Source: Crocinitomicaceae bacterium (GTDB lineage: Bacteria > Bacteroidota > Bacteroidia > Flavobacteriales_D > Sanyastnellaceae). From it: DNA of 64,000 bases. Position numbers and translations under genes: made by a program. The notes beneath the pieces are model-generated. The model made no database searches and had not been told where the DNA came from. It saw only the letters and a list, made by a program, of their open reading frames with translations. The stretch lies in contig NZGF01000037.1 of NCBI GenBank assembly GCA_002690915.1, positions 56,383 to 120,382 on the forward strand. Direction: 5' to 3'. This document shows, one piece after another, positions 43,591 through 53,071 of this stretch (position 1 is its first letter; each line of letters starts with the position of its first letter).

Positions 43591-45624
43591 TTACTTGACC
43601 ATCATCTTCTTGGTCAAGCGGAGACCGTCTGCAATGAGCGTGTATGTGTAAATACCGCTCTGTAGGTCAGCTACGTTCAATTCCACTTGGTGCATGCCGG
43701 CTGGAAGCTGACCGCGCTGAACGGATTGGATGAGGCGGCCTTGGAGGTCGCGCATCTCCACAGTCACGTTGCGGGACTGCAACATTTCAAAGCGGACAAT
43801 GGTGGTTCCATTCGCTGGGTTGGGAACGTTCTGGCGCAAGTCAATGCCATTGTGATTGGCAATCTCGTCGATGCCCACGCGCTCGGACAAGATCAAGCGA
43901 ATCGCAGGGGTCGCAGTCTGTGACGTGAACCAGACGAAGTCACCTGCTCCAGTTAAACCATAGTCTCCCGTGGAGTTGTCTGTGTCCGAGTTGGCATTTC
44001 CTAAAACGGTCAACTCAGCTTCACTTTCGAATTCATTGATCAATCCAGTGAAGTAGAAGCCTTCATTCGTCATTTCGATGGGATCCTCGAATGGCAAGTA
44101 GACATAATCGCTGGTCTCCGCACTGCCAGGCGTCCAAGCGTCATCATAAGACCAGTATGTCGCCTCAAAAGGAGAATCAGTCAAACCTACTGCTCCGTCG
44201 TATGCATACAAGCGGGTTTCAAATTCCAGATCACCACCGCCACAGTTCGGACCGAAGCGCACGGTGACGCCGTACGCCGTGGACCCTGCGTTGTGCATGT
44301 GGAAGAAGTTGCCATAGCCTGCAGGGTTGAATAGACCTGCAATGTCCGAGTCAGTTGGCCTGAATTCAACGTCCAGAGCGCCTTCATCGTCGTGACCGTA
44401 CTCATCGTCAGAATAGACAATGACCTTACTCCTCACGTTGTCATCGGGGTTTTCGTCTTCATTGGCAGAAGCAATGGTGGCTTGCAGCACGTAGTTACCT
44501 GTTTCCGTTGGGGTCCAACCCGTCGCAACGTAAATGGTGTCCTGTGTGTTCGCTGGGCAGTTCACTGCATTGGCAAAGCTGTTCACCGTTCCAAGCTCTG
44601 CTACGGTTGTACTCAAAATGTTTCCGCCTTCATCGAGAACTTCAACAGTAACCGTGGTCTCGTCTTGGTTAGCGTTACCGCTGTTGCGGTACAAGACCCC
44701 CGCCAACAAGCCACCGTCTGCTTCCGGAATGGCCTGCTCAAGCGGCGTGACGCGATATTCGAATACATTGAAAACGTCACCGTTGGTCAGTTGAACCGCT
44801 GAAAGGTCATTGGCCACGGGGTTCTCTGAAATGGTCACATCATCAATGCCCCAGTAATAGTGGCTGTACCCATCGCCCACCTCGGGCGCCTGCAAATACG
44901 AGAAGCGCACCTGCACGTCGGCGCTGTTCGCTGCCACGCAGGAAATGTCAACGGAAGTGGTCAACACATTCGCTGAAGCGGAATTGGCCGATTCAATGAA
45001 CGTGCCGTGTGCATCAAATGTCGTCCACGTAGCACCACCGTCATTGGACACTTCCAAGTAAATCGGAGCGTACGGGTAGCAACAGTAACGGAAGTACTGC
45101 TCCCATGTGATAACCACTGAACCCGAGTTCGTGAAATCAAGCGAAGGAGAGGTAATCCATCCCTCGGTGTTCTCGTACCCTTCGGATATAGGCGTGTTGA
45201 AGTAGTCGCAGTCAAACACCATCCATCCGTTGTCCGCCGTGGTGGAGTTAATGGTACCGATGTTGGTTGAGTACTCGCCTGCAGGTGGCTGAACGCCAGA
45301 AGCAGAGCCATCGGCGTAATAACCGTTGCCTGCTTGGTCTACGGCCTGCCAAACCATGCCTTCACCGGTGTCCTCAGCGGTCCAAGCGCCGATGCCATTG
45401 TTCCCTTCGAATCCATTGGCGAAATCTTCATAGAAAAGAATGGTTCCACCACCACGCTGGGCTACTTCCAACGCTGACTCGCCAGTGCCGCGCATGGCCT
45501 CAGCTTCTTGAGCTGACAGGTCCTGGGGGGTCTGTGCGAATGTGTAAACATCCGTGATACGCTGCGCATTTGAAGCCAACGATAGGCCCAAGAACGCAAC
45601 CAAAAGCAAAGTAAAGTTCTTCAT
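43591..45624 (-). CDS. Secreted adhesin-like protein with T9SS type A sorting domain
   Basis: A 677-residue protein with a signal peptide (NFTLLLVAFLGLSLASNAQ). Residues of about 60-270 form a jelly-roll 'choice-of-anchor'/MAM-like domain (ILFYEDFANGFEGNN ... YLEVSNDGGATWTTFD ... YYWGIDDVTISENP). A CARDB-like beta domain (about 275-400) and a further beta domain follow. The C-terminal ~75 residues (NHNGIDLRQNVPNPANGTTIVRFEM... TKKMMVK) are a type A sorting domain. It is paralogous to the next gene, with the same domain order. Cleaved-adhesin-like binding is plausible but not proved. Confidence 0.8.
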   Translation of the reverse strand: MKNFTLLLVAFLGLSLASNAQRITDVYTFAQTPQDLSAQEAEAMRGTGESALEVAQRGGGTILFYEDFANGFEGNNGIGAWTAEDTGEGMVWQAVDQAGNGYYADGSASGVQPPAGEYSTNIGTINSTTADNGWMVFDCDYFNTPISEGYENTEGWITSPSLDFTNSGSVVITWEQYFRYCCYPYAPIYLEVSNDGGATWTTFDAHGTFIESANSASANVLTTSVDISCVAANSADVQVRFSYLQAPEVGDGYSHYYWGIDDVTISENPVANDLSAVQLTNGDVFNVFEYRVTPLEQAIPEADGGLLAGVLYRNSGNANQDETTVTVEVLDEGGNILSTTVAELGTVNSFANAVNCPANTQDTIYVATGWTPTETGNYVLQATIASANEDENPDDNVRSKVIVYSDDEYGHDDEGALDVEFRPTDSDIAGLFNPAGYGNFFHMHNAGSTAYGVTVRFGPNCGGGDLEFETRLYAYDGAVGLTDSPFEATYWSYDDAWTPGSAETSDYVYLPFEDPIEMTNEGFYFTGLINEFESEAELTVLGNANSDTDNSTGDYGLTGAGDFVWFTSQTATPAIRLILSERVGIDEIANHNGIDLRQNVPNPANGTTIVRFEMLQSRNVTVEMRDLQGRLIQSVQRGQLPAGMHQVELNVADLQSGIYTYTLIADGLRLTKKMMVK

Positions 45625-45689
45625 GTTTTGTGAATCAGATTTTCAACGCCTGAAATTACAGCATTAGAATTGAAATCCCGCGGATTAAA

Positions 45690-45726
45690 TGAAAAGAGGG
45701 GGACCCCAACTGGGACCCCCCTCTTC
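45690..45726 (-). terminator. Intrinsic terminator of the T9SS protein gene at 45758
   Basis: Minus-strand hairpin with stem AAGAGGGGG / CCCCCTCTT plus an inner GGG/CCC helix separated by a 2-nt mismatch, followed by TTCATTT. It lies 32 nt after the stop of the gene ending at 45758. Confidence 0.75.
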
Positions 45727-45757
45727 TGCAGCAGGATAAGGCCTGCGTCTTATGCGA

Positions 45758-47740
45758 TTAGTCGACGAGCAAACGCTCCGTCGCACGTGCACCGTTGACA
45801 CTCAATGTCGTGGTGTAAACACCCGCTTCCAATGCACTCACATCAAGTGTAATGCTGTGGTAGCCGACACCTTGCGTGCCGCGGTTCAATTGCTGAACCA
45901 GCTTACCGGTCATGTCATACACTTCCAAGGTCACCTCGGCAGCTTGGTCCAAGCGATACTGCAACCGCGTGGTCTCGGCGGCTGGGTTTGGAGCCAATGG
46001 GTAAAGTTGGAACGCCTCGGTATTGACCTCTTCCACCGATACGGTATTTGTGGCGTTTGGATCGAGATTCAATCGGACCATTGGCGTCTCATTGGTATAG
46101 TACCAATCGTATGCCTCCCCGCTTCCGAATGGACCGTATACAAAGGAAGTGTTGTCGTACGCAAACTGCGATTCCCAAATTTGGACATCAGAACCGCCGT
46201 AGTGTTCGAAACCGGCCGCGAGAACCGTACCACCGGGTGCTGTGTATGGATCCTCCAAAACAAGGGTATACCAGACGATGTCGTTTGGACCTTCTGAACC
46301 ATCGTTAGAGAACTGGGCCGCCAAATCGAGCTCAGCCGTGCTCGCAATCAAACCTCCATACTGCTCAACGAGATAGTTGTCATCGAGGCCGTCAAACAAG
46401 TGAGCCACCACCGGCGTTCCGTTTTCAGATCCCGCTTCGATAGCCACATCGATGGCGTAAACTGTGACATCTTCAAAAATGTCGTACGGGTTCAGGGCGA
46501 TGAAGTCGTCGGTTCCGTCTCCTGGGAAAACGCCGGTCATTGAGCCGTTATCACGGCCATAGTGCAATGCATTTACTTCGAAAGATTGAGACGCAGTGTT
46601 GTTTGCTGGGTTCTCGTCTTCGTTCATGGCTGCTACTGCATAGGATAACTCGTAAGTCCCTACCGCACCCATGTCATAAGCAACTCGCAAAGTGTCATCT
46701 GTTTGGTACTCCAAGGTCATTGGCTCTGACGCGCCTGCTTCTGTGCCATTGACAGTCAAGGTCATGGTTGTTTCCTCTTGGTTTAGGTAACCCACGTTGT
46801 AAACCTTAGCTGCAGCCTCCAATGAAGTGAGCTGACCCTCTGCAAATACACCTGCCTCCCAAATACCCGTTGTCAGGTAGTCGGTGTAGCTGATGTAATT
46901 GTCAATTCGAATATCGTTCGCAGGGGTTTGGTAAATCTGGATGTCATCTATCTCCCAGCTGTAGCCCCATGTTCCAGACCAGCGGAAACGAACCCAAATT
47001 TGCTCTTGGCCGCCTGCAGCAGACGTAATGTCAAATTCAACAAGCGCTGGGTTGTCAGACTCTGAACCGGTCTCGAAGTCGGGGAACACTTCCCAACGAC
47101 TTTGAATCAGTTCGCCGTCGCCGTAGTCCACTGTTCCGTCGATTTCCGCAAACGTCGCAATGTCTGGCCAGTTCACACCGTCGCGTGAAATCTCAATTAA
47201 GCACTTCTCGCTGTCGTCTGACGAACCGTTATCCCAGCAGCGGTATCGGGTTTCAAGAGATATGCTTACAAAGTCCAAAGAACTGCAGTCGATGGGGTCA
47301 GCCGTCTGAGCCCAGCTATTTTCGATCCATGCGGCGCTGTAGTTGGCATCGGCACCGAACAAATCGGAGTCAACAATCAACAAACCGTTGGCGCTGGTGG
47401 TTGAATTCATGGCACTTGCTGCTGAAAAATCGCCTGTTCCTCCTGCCCATTGGTTGTACGGACCGGCAGGGCCATCTGTTGAACAAACGAAATCCAAATC
47501 GATGCCTTCCCATGGAGAGCCTGCGACATCAGAACCGTTGCCGAATGTCCACGTGTCGCAGCTGTCGATGTTGCAGTCGTGTGACCATATCACATCACGT
47601 TCAACTTGAACGGACGCTGTGTTTTCCGCCTTCACACGACGGGATTGAGCTGTCTTGCTGTTGGCGTACGGCAGCACGCCTTGAGCTGTTACAGCTGTTG
47701 AAAGAAGTACAGCGAATGCTGCGGTGTAGAAATGCTTCAT
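45758..47740 (-). CDS. Secreted adhesin-like protein with T9SS type A sorting domain (paralogue)
   Basis: A 660-residue protein with signal peptide HFYTAAFAVLLSTAVTAQG. Like its neighbour it has an N-terminal jelly-roll domain (VIWSHDCNIDSCDTW ... LIEISRDGVNWPDIATF ... YSWEIDDIQIYQTP), a CARDB-like domain (about 275-395), a middle beta domain (HYGRDNGSMTGVFPG) and a type A sorting domain (FQLYPLAPNPAAETTRLQYRL ... ATERLLVD). The start is ATG 47740; the frame reaches a TTG at 47746. The two genes have separate terminators, so they are probably separately regulated. Confidence 0.8.
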   Translation of the reverse strand: MKHFYTAAFAVLLSTAVTAQGVLPYANSKTAQSRRVKAENTASVQVERDVIWSHDCNIDSCDTWTFGNGSDVAGSPWEGIDLDFVCSTDGPAGPYNQWAGGTGDFSAASAMNSTTSANGLLIVDSDLFGADANYSAAWIENSWAQTADPIDCSSLDFVSISLETRYRCWDNGSSDDSEKCLIEISRDGVNWPDIATFAEIDGTVDYGDGELIQSRWEVFPDFETGSESDNPALVEFDITSAAGGQEQIWVRFRWSGTWGYSWEIDDIQIYQTPANDIRIDNYISYTDYLTTGIWEAGVFAEGQLTSLEAAAKVYNVGYLNQEETTMTLTVNGTEAGASEPMTLEYQTDDTLRVAYDMGAVGTYELSYAVAAMNEDENPANNTASQSFEVNALHYGRDNGSMTGVFPGDGTDDFIALNPYDIFEDVTVYAIDVAIEAGSENGTPVVAHLFDGLDDNYLVEQYGGLIASTAELDLAAQFSNDGSEGPNDIVWYTLVLEDPYTAPGGTVLAAGFEHYGGSDVQIWESQFAYDNTSFVYGPFGSGEAYDWYYTNETPMVRLNLDPNATNTVSVEEVNTEAFQLYPLAPNPAAETTRLQYRLDQAAEVTLEVYDMTGKLVQQLNRGTQGVGYHSITLDVSALEAGVYTTTLSVNGARATERLLVD

Positions 47741-47770
47741 TCTCAAGCAGTTTGGTATTTAGGATTGGGG

Positions 47771-47778
47771 CAAATATA
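47771..47778 (-). promoter_or_regulatory. -7 box for the T9SS protein gene at 47740
   Basis: TATATTTG on the minus strand is an exact TAnnTTTG. A TTTCG lies 19 bp upstream where the -33 TTTG would be. The 5' leader would be about 25 nt. Confidence 0.5.
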
Positions 47779-47804
47779 GGTGACTGCATGCGATGCACGA
47801 AATG

Positions 47805-50681
47805 TCATCCGAGTAGTTCTTCAAAGGAAGAAAGAGGTGGGCAACTGCAAATCAGATTTCGATCGCCATATGCATTGTCCACGCGCGCCACCGGAGTCCA
47901 GAATTTCCGGACTTCCATCTCTGGCGAAGGGTAAGCTGCAGCCTCTCGTGAGTACGGGTGCTCCCACGACGACGAAGCGACTTCACGCGCCGTGTGAGGC
48001 GCCATCTTTACGACGTTATCCTCGCGTTCCACGTCGCCATTTTCTATCGCTCGAATCTCCTCGCGAATGGCAGCCATGGCGTGCACAAACCGATCCAGCT
48101 CCTCAAGAGACTCTGATTCCGTGGGCTCAACCATCAATGTGCCCGCCACCGGCCATGAGACCGTCGGCGCGTGGAATCCATAGTCGATCAGTCGTTTGGC
48201 AATGTCCATGACTTCCACTCCGGCAGAAGCTTTGAATGAACGGCAGTCTAAAATCATCTCGTGGGCAACTGTCCCCTGTTCACCTGTGTATAGAATGCTG
48301 TAGTCATTCTCAAGCCGCGCTTTCAAGTAATTGGCGTTGAGGATGGCTACCTCTGTGGAACGACGGAGCCCTTCTTCACCGAGCATCTTGATGTAGGCGT
48401 AAGGAATTTGGCAAATCAACGCACTGCCAAACGGCGCTCCGCTAATGGCATCAATCTGCTGCTCACCACCCGTCGGGATGACGGGATGACCAGGCAAAAA
48501 CGGAACCAAATGTTCCGCCACACCAATAGGTCCAACACCGGGTCCACCACCGCCGTGCGGGATGGCAAACGTCTTGTGAAGATTGAGGTGACAAACGTCC
48601 GCACCTATGAGGCCAGGACTCGTCAACCCCACTTGCGCATTCATATTGGCGCCGTCCATGTAGACTTGACCTCCGTGTCCATGAATAAGTTGGGTGATGT
48701 CCAACACCGCTTCTTCAAACACTCCGTGCGTAGAAGGGTACGTAATCATCAAAGCACCCAGTTCCGAAGAATGCGCCTCCGCTAATTTCCGGAGGTCTTG
48801 CATGTCGATGTTCCCTTCGTCATCGCAGCCCACAACAACTACCTTCATCCCCGCCATAACAGCGGATGCCGGGTTGGTGCCGTGAGCAGAGGAAGGAATC
48901 AAGCAGACATCTCGGTGCTGCTCCCCGCGGGCCTCGTGGTACGCCCTGATGACCATCAGACCGGCGAACTCACCTTGAGCACCTGAATTTGGTTGAAGGG
49001 AGAGACCCGCAAAACCCGTAATCACCGCCAAGTCCCTCTCAAGTTCTTTGAGCATCTCGTGTGTGCCCGCAGCCTGCTCCGGCGGACAAAACGGATGCAA
49101 CTCAGCGAAAGCTGCCCACGTAATCGGAATCAACTCGGTTGCGGCATTTAATTTCATGGTGCATGAGCCCAGTGGAATCATGCTGTGCACCAGCGAGAGG
49201 TCCCTATTTTCAAGGTGCTTGATATAACGCATCATCTCTGTCTCCGACCGATACCGATTGAAAACGGGGTGATGTAGGTAGTCAACATCGCGCCACAAGT
49301 CTCCCAAGAACGTACGGTCCGCTGAGACGCCCGAGACTGGACTCACTCCAAACATCGTACAGAGGTCTATCAATTCGTTGTCCGACACTCGTTCGTTCAA
49401 TGCTACCCCGACGTGCATGCCGTCTTCGAAATAACGCAAGTTGATTTGCATCGCCTCCGCCCTCGCGCGCAAAGCCTTCATTTCATTCTCACCGCCATTC
49501 ACACGAACCTTTAATGTGTCGAAGTAGCAGTCATTGACCTGGTCAAAGTTGACTGATGCGCGCAACGCTGCATCTAAGCCGCGCGCAGCGCAGTGGATGC
49601 CTTCAGCAATCTCTCGCAGTCCTTCAGGACCGTGGTACACTGCATACATCGAGGCCATAACCGCGAGCAGCGACTGCGCCGTGCAAATGTTCGATGTCGC
49701 CTTGTCACGCCTGATGTGCTGCTCACGCGTTTGCAATGCCATACGAAGCGCAGGCGCGCCCAAGCGGTCTTTTGAAATCCCAATGATGCGGCCTGGAAAG
49801 TGGCGCTTGTAAGATGCTTGTGCAGCAAAGAATGCGGCATGTGGCCCACCATAGCCCATCGGCACGCCGAAACGCTGCGTCGTCCCGACCACCACATCGG
49901 CTCCCATTGTACCCGGGTTCTTTAATAATGCAAGCGCCATCAAATCAGCAGCCACAACCACTTGCGCGCCGTAGGATTTGGCTTGCGCTATCACCGCTGT
50001 CAAATCCGAAACGACACCTTCCCCGTCGGGGTATTGAAAAAGGACGCCGAACACATCAGGTATCGCTTCATGTAGCATACCTGTGCGTGGCACTACTTCA
50101 ACCTCCACGCCCAGATACTTGGCGCGCGTTTTGAGCAAAGCCACCGTCTGGGGGTATGTCGCTTCATCAACGAGAAACCTGTTGGCCCCGGTCTTTGCCA
50201 CCGCACGCGGACGCGCTGCAAATGCCATTGCCATGGCCTCGGCCACGGCCGTGGCTTCATCGAGCAACGAGGCATTGGCCAATTCCATTCCCGTCAAGTC
50301 GCACACCATCGTCTGGAAATTGAGCAGTGCCTCCAAACGACCTTGTGCAATTTCCGCCTGGTATGGCGTGTATGCCGTGTACCACCCCGGATTTTCCAGC
50401 ACATTGCGGCGAATGACACTCGGCACTTCGGTGGGGTAGTAACCCATGCCTATGTAATTCTTGAAGACCACATTTTTGCTTGCGATGCCGTCGATGTGTT
50501 CAAGGTATTGACTCTCCGAAAGCGCAGAGGTCAATTTCATGCGTTCGCGTTGTCGAATTTTTGCCGGAACGGTTTTGGCAATGAGGTCTTCGATGGAAGC
50601 GGATCCAATGGTCCGGAGCATCGTCAGTTGGTCCTCTGCGCGGGGACCGATGTGACGAGAAGTGAATTTGGCGGAGTGCAT
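47805..50681 (-). CDS. gcvP: Glycine dehydrogenase (decarboxylating), P-protein of the glycine cleavage system
   Basis: PLP enzyme that decarboxylates glycine and loads the aminomethyl group on GcvH. The 958-residue, single-chain form holds both P1-like and P2-like halves. Signatures: FTSRHIGPRAEDQLTML at the start, NYIGMGYYPTEVPSVIRRN, QAEIAQGRLEALLNFQTMV, and the PLP-Lys region LNLHKTFAIPHGGGGPGVGPIGV in the second half. gcvT and gcvH are not in the window. It is divergent from the UbiA-like gene. Confidence 0.96.
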   Translation of the reverse strand: MHSAKFTSRHIGPRAEDQLTMLRTIGSASIEDLIAKTVPAKIRQRERMKLTSALSESQYLEHIDGIASKNVVFKNYIGMGYYPTEVPSVIRRNVLENPGWYTAYTPYQAEIAQGRLEALLNFQTMVCDLTGMELANASLLDEATAVAEAMAMAFAARPRAVAKTGANRFLVDEATYPQTVALLKTRAKYLGVEVEVVPRTGMLHEAIPDVFGVLFQYPDGEGVVSDLTAVIAQAKSYGAQVVVAADLMALALLKNPGTMGADVVVGTTQRFGVPMGYGGPHAAFFAAQASYKRHFPGRIIGISKDRLGAPALRMALQTREQHIRRDKATSNICTAQSLLAVMASMYAVYHGPEGLREIAEGIHCAARGLDAALRASVNFDQVNDCYFDTLKVRVNGGENEMKALRARAEAMQINLRYFEDGMHVGVALNERVSDNELIDLCTMFGVSPVSGVSADRTFLGDLWRDVDYLHHPVFNRYRSETEMMRYIKHLENRDLSLVHSMIPLGSCTMKLNAATELIPITWAAFAELHPFCPPEQAAGTHEMLKELERDLAVITGFAGLSLQPNSGAQGEFAGLMVIRAYHEARGEQHRDVCLIPSSAHGTNPASAVMAGMKVVVVGCDDEGNIDMQDLRKLAEAHSSELGALMITYPSTHGVFEEAVLDITQLIHGHGGQVYMDGANMNAQVGLTSPGLIGADVCHLNLHKTFAIPHGGGGPGVGPIGVAEHLVPFLPGHPVIPTGGEQQIDAISGAPFGSALICQIPYAYIKMLGEEGLRRSTEVAILNANYLKARLENDYSILYTGEQGTVAHEMILDCRSFKASAGVEVMDIAKRLIDYGFHAPTVSWPVAGTLMVEPTESESLEELDRFVHAMAAIREEIRAIENGDVEREDNVVKMAPHTAREVASSSWEHPYSREAAAYPSPEMEVRKFWTPVARVDNAYGDRNLICSCPPLSSFEELLG

Positions 50682-50723
50682 AAGCGACGGACTGAACGGC
50701 GGTTAAGACAACGAATGAAAGCG

Positions 50724-50731
50724 CAAATTTA
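50724..50731 (-). promoter_or_regulatory. -7 box for gcvP
   Basis: TAAATTTG on the minus strand, an exact TAnnTTTG, 42 nt before the gcvP ATG, leaving a leader of roughly 35 nt. No glycine-riboswitch-like structure is evident in so short a leader. Confidence 0.45.
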
Positions 50732-50835
50732 CACGCAGATTCGCCCACTTGAGCGAAAGTTTTTCACCAAGCACCCAAACGAAACCTTAGGGGGCGTAAA
50801 CTCACTTTTTCAACCCCACAATGGGCGCTAACGCC

Positions 50836-50843
50836 GACATTTG
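50836..50843 (+). promoter_or_regulatory. -7-like box for the UbiA-like gene
   Basis: GACATTTG, one mismatch to TAnnTTTG, exactly 4 nt before the ATG at 50848. It favours that start over the ATG at 50821. Confidence 0.33.
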
Positions 50844-50847
50844 TGCC

Positions 50848-51699
50848 ATGGTCAAGCTGTTGGCTTACACACACGTATGGATTGCATTTGCGGCAACAGG
50901 TGCTGCGTTCGCAACTGCAATTAGCTCCGGCTATCCCATTGGCGATTGCAATGCCTTCGCGTCGGGTGGGTTGTTGGGAATTGGAGTGGCCACCGGTTGC
51001 ATGTACACCCTGCAACGTCGCATCAAACTGCTGAAAAACCCATTGGGAATACCGCATGAGCGCAGGAATTTCCTGGTGAAGTGGGGAAAACCCATGGCCT
51101 GGGGCTGGGGCTTAATTGCCGTTGTTTGGACGCTCACCTTCGCTTCGGAATGGCGCAGCTTTCTCATGGTGATCCTGGACCACACTGCCATACTCGGCAG
51201 CGTCATTATACTCGCATTGGGCTACGCATCCAATCCCATTAGCGGTGGCCGCGGGTGGCGCGATATCCCACGCTTAAAGTGGCCCGTAATCGCCCTGGCC
51301 TGGGGAGTGGTGACCGGCTGGCTCCCCTTGCAATTCCTGCCCTCAGCCAATGCGCTCGATGGATGGACTGCCACCAAGTCCATTGGCCTACAAACATTAT
51401 TTGTGGCTGGGATTACCCTGCCGTTCGACGTGCGCGATTTGCATGTCGACCCCATGCAGCTCCGCACCCTTCCGCAACAAACGAGCGTTCGATTCACGAT
51501 TGCATTGGCCCTGATCTTGGTCTTGATGAGCATGGGGTGCTTTTGGGCACTCGACAGCTCCCCAGCTAGGGCCATTGCTGGAGCCATCGCTTTTGCAGGC
51601 ATAGTGCTCGTTTCCTCCATTCGCAAGGAATGGATTTTCAGCCTGTTGCTTGATGGTTGCCTCATCCTCCAAGGGGTGTTGGCTTTTTTACTCTTGTAA
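50848..51699 (+). CDS. UbiA-fold integral membrane protein lacking the first Asp-rich motif
   Basis: A 283-residue protein with about eight hydrophobic helices. The second UbiA motif is present as GITLPFDVRDLHVDP (D-x2-D-x3-D). Where the first motif (N-x3-D-x3-D) should lie, after the second helix, the sequence is CMYTLQRRIKLLKNP, with no Asp. UbiA enzymes need both motifs to bind Mg-diphosphate, so this may be a non-canonical or inactive relative. No quinone or haem synthesis gene is nearby; kynU follows 51 nt later on the same strand. An alternative start lies at 50821. The assignment rests on fold pattern and one motif. Confidence 0.55.
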   Translation: MVKLLAYTHVWIAFAATGAAFATAISSGYPIGDCNAFASGGLLGIGVATGCMYTLQRRIKLLKNPLGIPHERRNFLVKWGKPMAWGWGLIAVVWTLTFASEWRSFLMVILDHTAILGSVIILALGYASNPISGGRGWRDIPRLKWPVIALAWGVVTGWLPLQFLPSANALDGWTATKSIGLQTLFVAGITLPFDVRDLHVDPMQLRTLPQQTSVRFTIALALILVLMSMGCFWALDSSPARAIAGAIAFAGIVLVSSIRKEWIFSLLLDGCLILQGVLAFLLL

Positions 51700-51750
51700 C
51701 GCAGCGCGGGAGTAGTTTCCTTCGAAATTTGCTCTACGAAAAAAAGGACA

Positions 51751-53034
51751 ATGGAAATTTTCGCACCGTTTGAACTCGCCCGCGCGCGGCAATTGGATGC
51801 CACCGACGCCTTGCCGGCGCGAAGGGATGATTTTCATGTGCCTCAGCATCATGGAGCAGATGCAGTCTACTTCACAGGCAATTCCCTCGGACTCCAGCCC
51901 AGAGACGCGTCAGAAGCGCTCAGCACAGAGTTAAACGACTGGGCCCAACACGGGGTGGAAGGACATTACATGGCCCAACACCCTTGGGTCAGCTACCATG
52001 AGCGTTTTACCGATGGACTGGCGAAATTAGTCGGTGCCAAGGGCAACGAAGTAGTCGCCATGAATGCGCTTACGGTGAACTTGCACCTGCTCTTGGTAAG
52101 TTTCTATCGACCCGCAGGCAAACGCACCAAGATACTGTGCGAAGCCAAGGCCTTTCCATCCGATCAGTATGCCCTCGCCAGCCAGATCCGCTTTCACGGT
52201 GGTGACCCAAATGTGGACATCATCGAAGTGGCTCCACGTAAAGACGGCCACGTCATCGAAGAAGGAGACATTGAAGCCATCCTCCTGGAACGCGGTGATG
52301 AAATCGCCCTAGTGATGATGGGCGGGGTTCAATACTTCACCGGCCAATGGCTCGACATGCCACGCATCACCGCTGCAGCGCATGCAGCAGGGGCCTTGTG
52401 TGGGTTTGACCTCGCGCACGCGGTCGGAAACGTCCCGCTCGCTTTGAATGCGTGGAATGTGGACTTCGCCTGCTGGTGCTCTTACAAATACTTGAACTCC
52501 GGACCAGGAGCAGTAGCCGGTGCCTTTGTGCACGAGCGGCACGTCGGAGACGACGCCATGCCCCGACTGGAAGGGTGGTGGGGACACAATGCCCAACGCC
52601 GCTTCTTGATGGAACCGGAATTTGAAAGCATGGGCACCGCCGAAGCATGGCAGATGTCCAATGCCCCTATCTTCAATATGGCGATTCACGCCATCGCCTT
52701 AGATCAATTTTCCTCTGCCGGTATGAATGGCTTACGCTCAAAAAGCCTGCGGTTGACGTCGTACCTAGAACAAGGAATCACGGCTGTGGCCAAGCACAAC
52801 AAAGCACAATTGGAGGTTATCACGCCCTCAGACCCCGCCAGACGAGGATGCCAGCTCTCACTGGTGGCCCATGGGTTTGGGCGAGAGCTCTTTCAGGCAC
52901 TGACAAACGCTGGTGTAGTCGCAGATTGGCGCGAACCCAACGTCATTCGCATGGCCCCTGTTCCGATGTACAATACCTTTGAAGACATTGCGCGCTTCGT
53001 GCACATACTTAAGTCCGCCACCCAGCCGCATTGA
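51751..53034 (+). CDS. kynU: Kynureninase
   Basis: PLP hydrolase that cleaves kynurenine or 3-hydroxykynurenine to anthranilate or 3-hydroxyanthranilate plus alanine. The 427-residue length is typical. Motifs: YFTGNSLGLQPRDASEAL, the PLP-binding Asp region GALCGFDLAHAVGN, the PLP Lys in CWCSYKYLNSGPGAVAGAFVH and WWGHNAQRRFLM. Its product is the substrate of the dioxygenase at 39543-40073. A GAAATTTG box lies 19 nt upstream. Kynurenine 3-monooxygenase and the first pathway enzymes are not in the window. Confidence 0.94.
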   Translation: MEIFAPFELARARQLDATDALPARRDDFHVPQHHGADAVYFTGNSLGLQPRDASEALSTELNDWAQHGVEGHYMAQHPWVSYHERFTDGLAKLVGAKGNEVVAMNALTVNLHLLLVSFYRPAGKRTKILCEAKAFPSDQYALASQIRFHGGDPNVDIIEVAPRKDGHVIEEGDIEAILLERGDEIALVMMGGVQYFTGQWLDMPRITAAAHAAGALCGFDLAHAVGNVPLALNAWNVDFACWCSYKYLNSGPGAVAGAFVHERHVGDDAMPRLEGWWGHNAQRRFLMEPEFESMGTAEAWQMSNAPIFNMAIHAIALDQFSSAGMNGLRSKSLRLTSYLEQGITAVAKHNKAQLEVITPSDPARRGCQLSLVAHGFGRELFQALTNAGVVADWREPNVIRMAPVPMYNTFEDIARFVHILKSATQPH

Positions 53035-53071
53035 ATGGGCTCAATAAACCAAATGTTAGACTTTAACCCTT

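Noticed and set aside
50682..50723. Glycine riboswitch upstream of gcvP
   Set aside because: The predicted leader from the -7 box at 50724-50731 is only about 35 nt, too short for the aptamer, and no matching conserved segments are visible.
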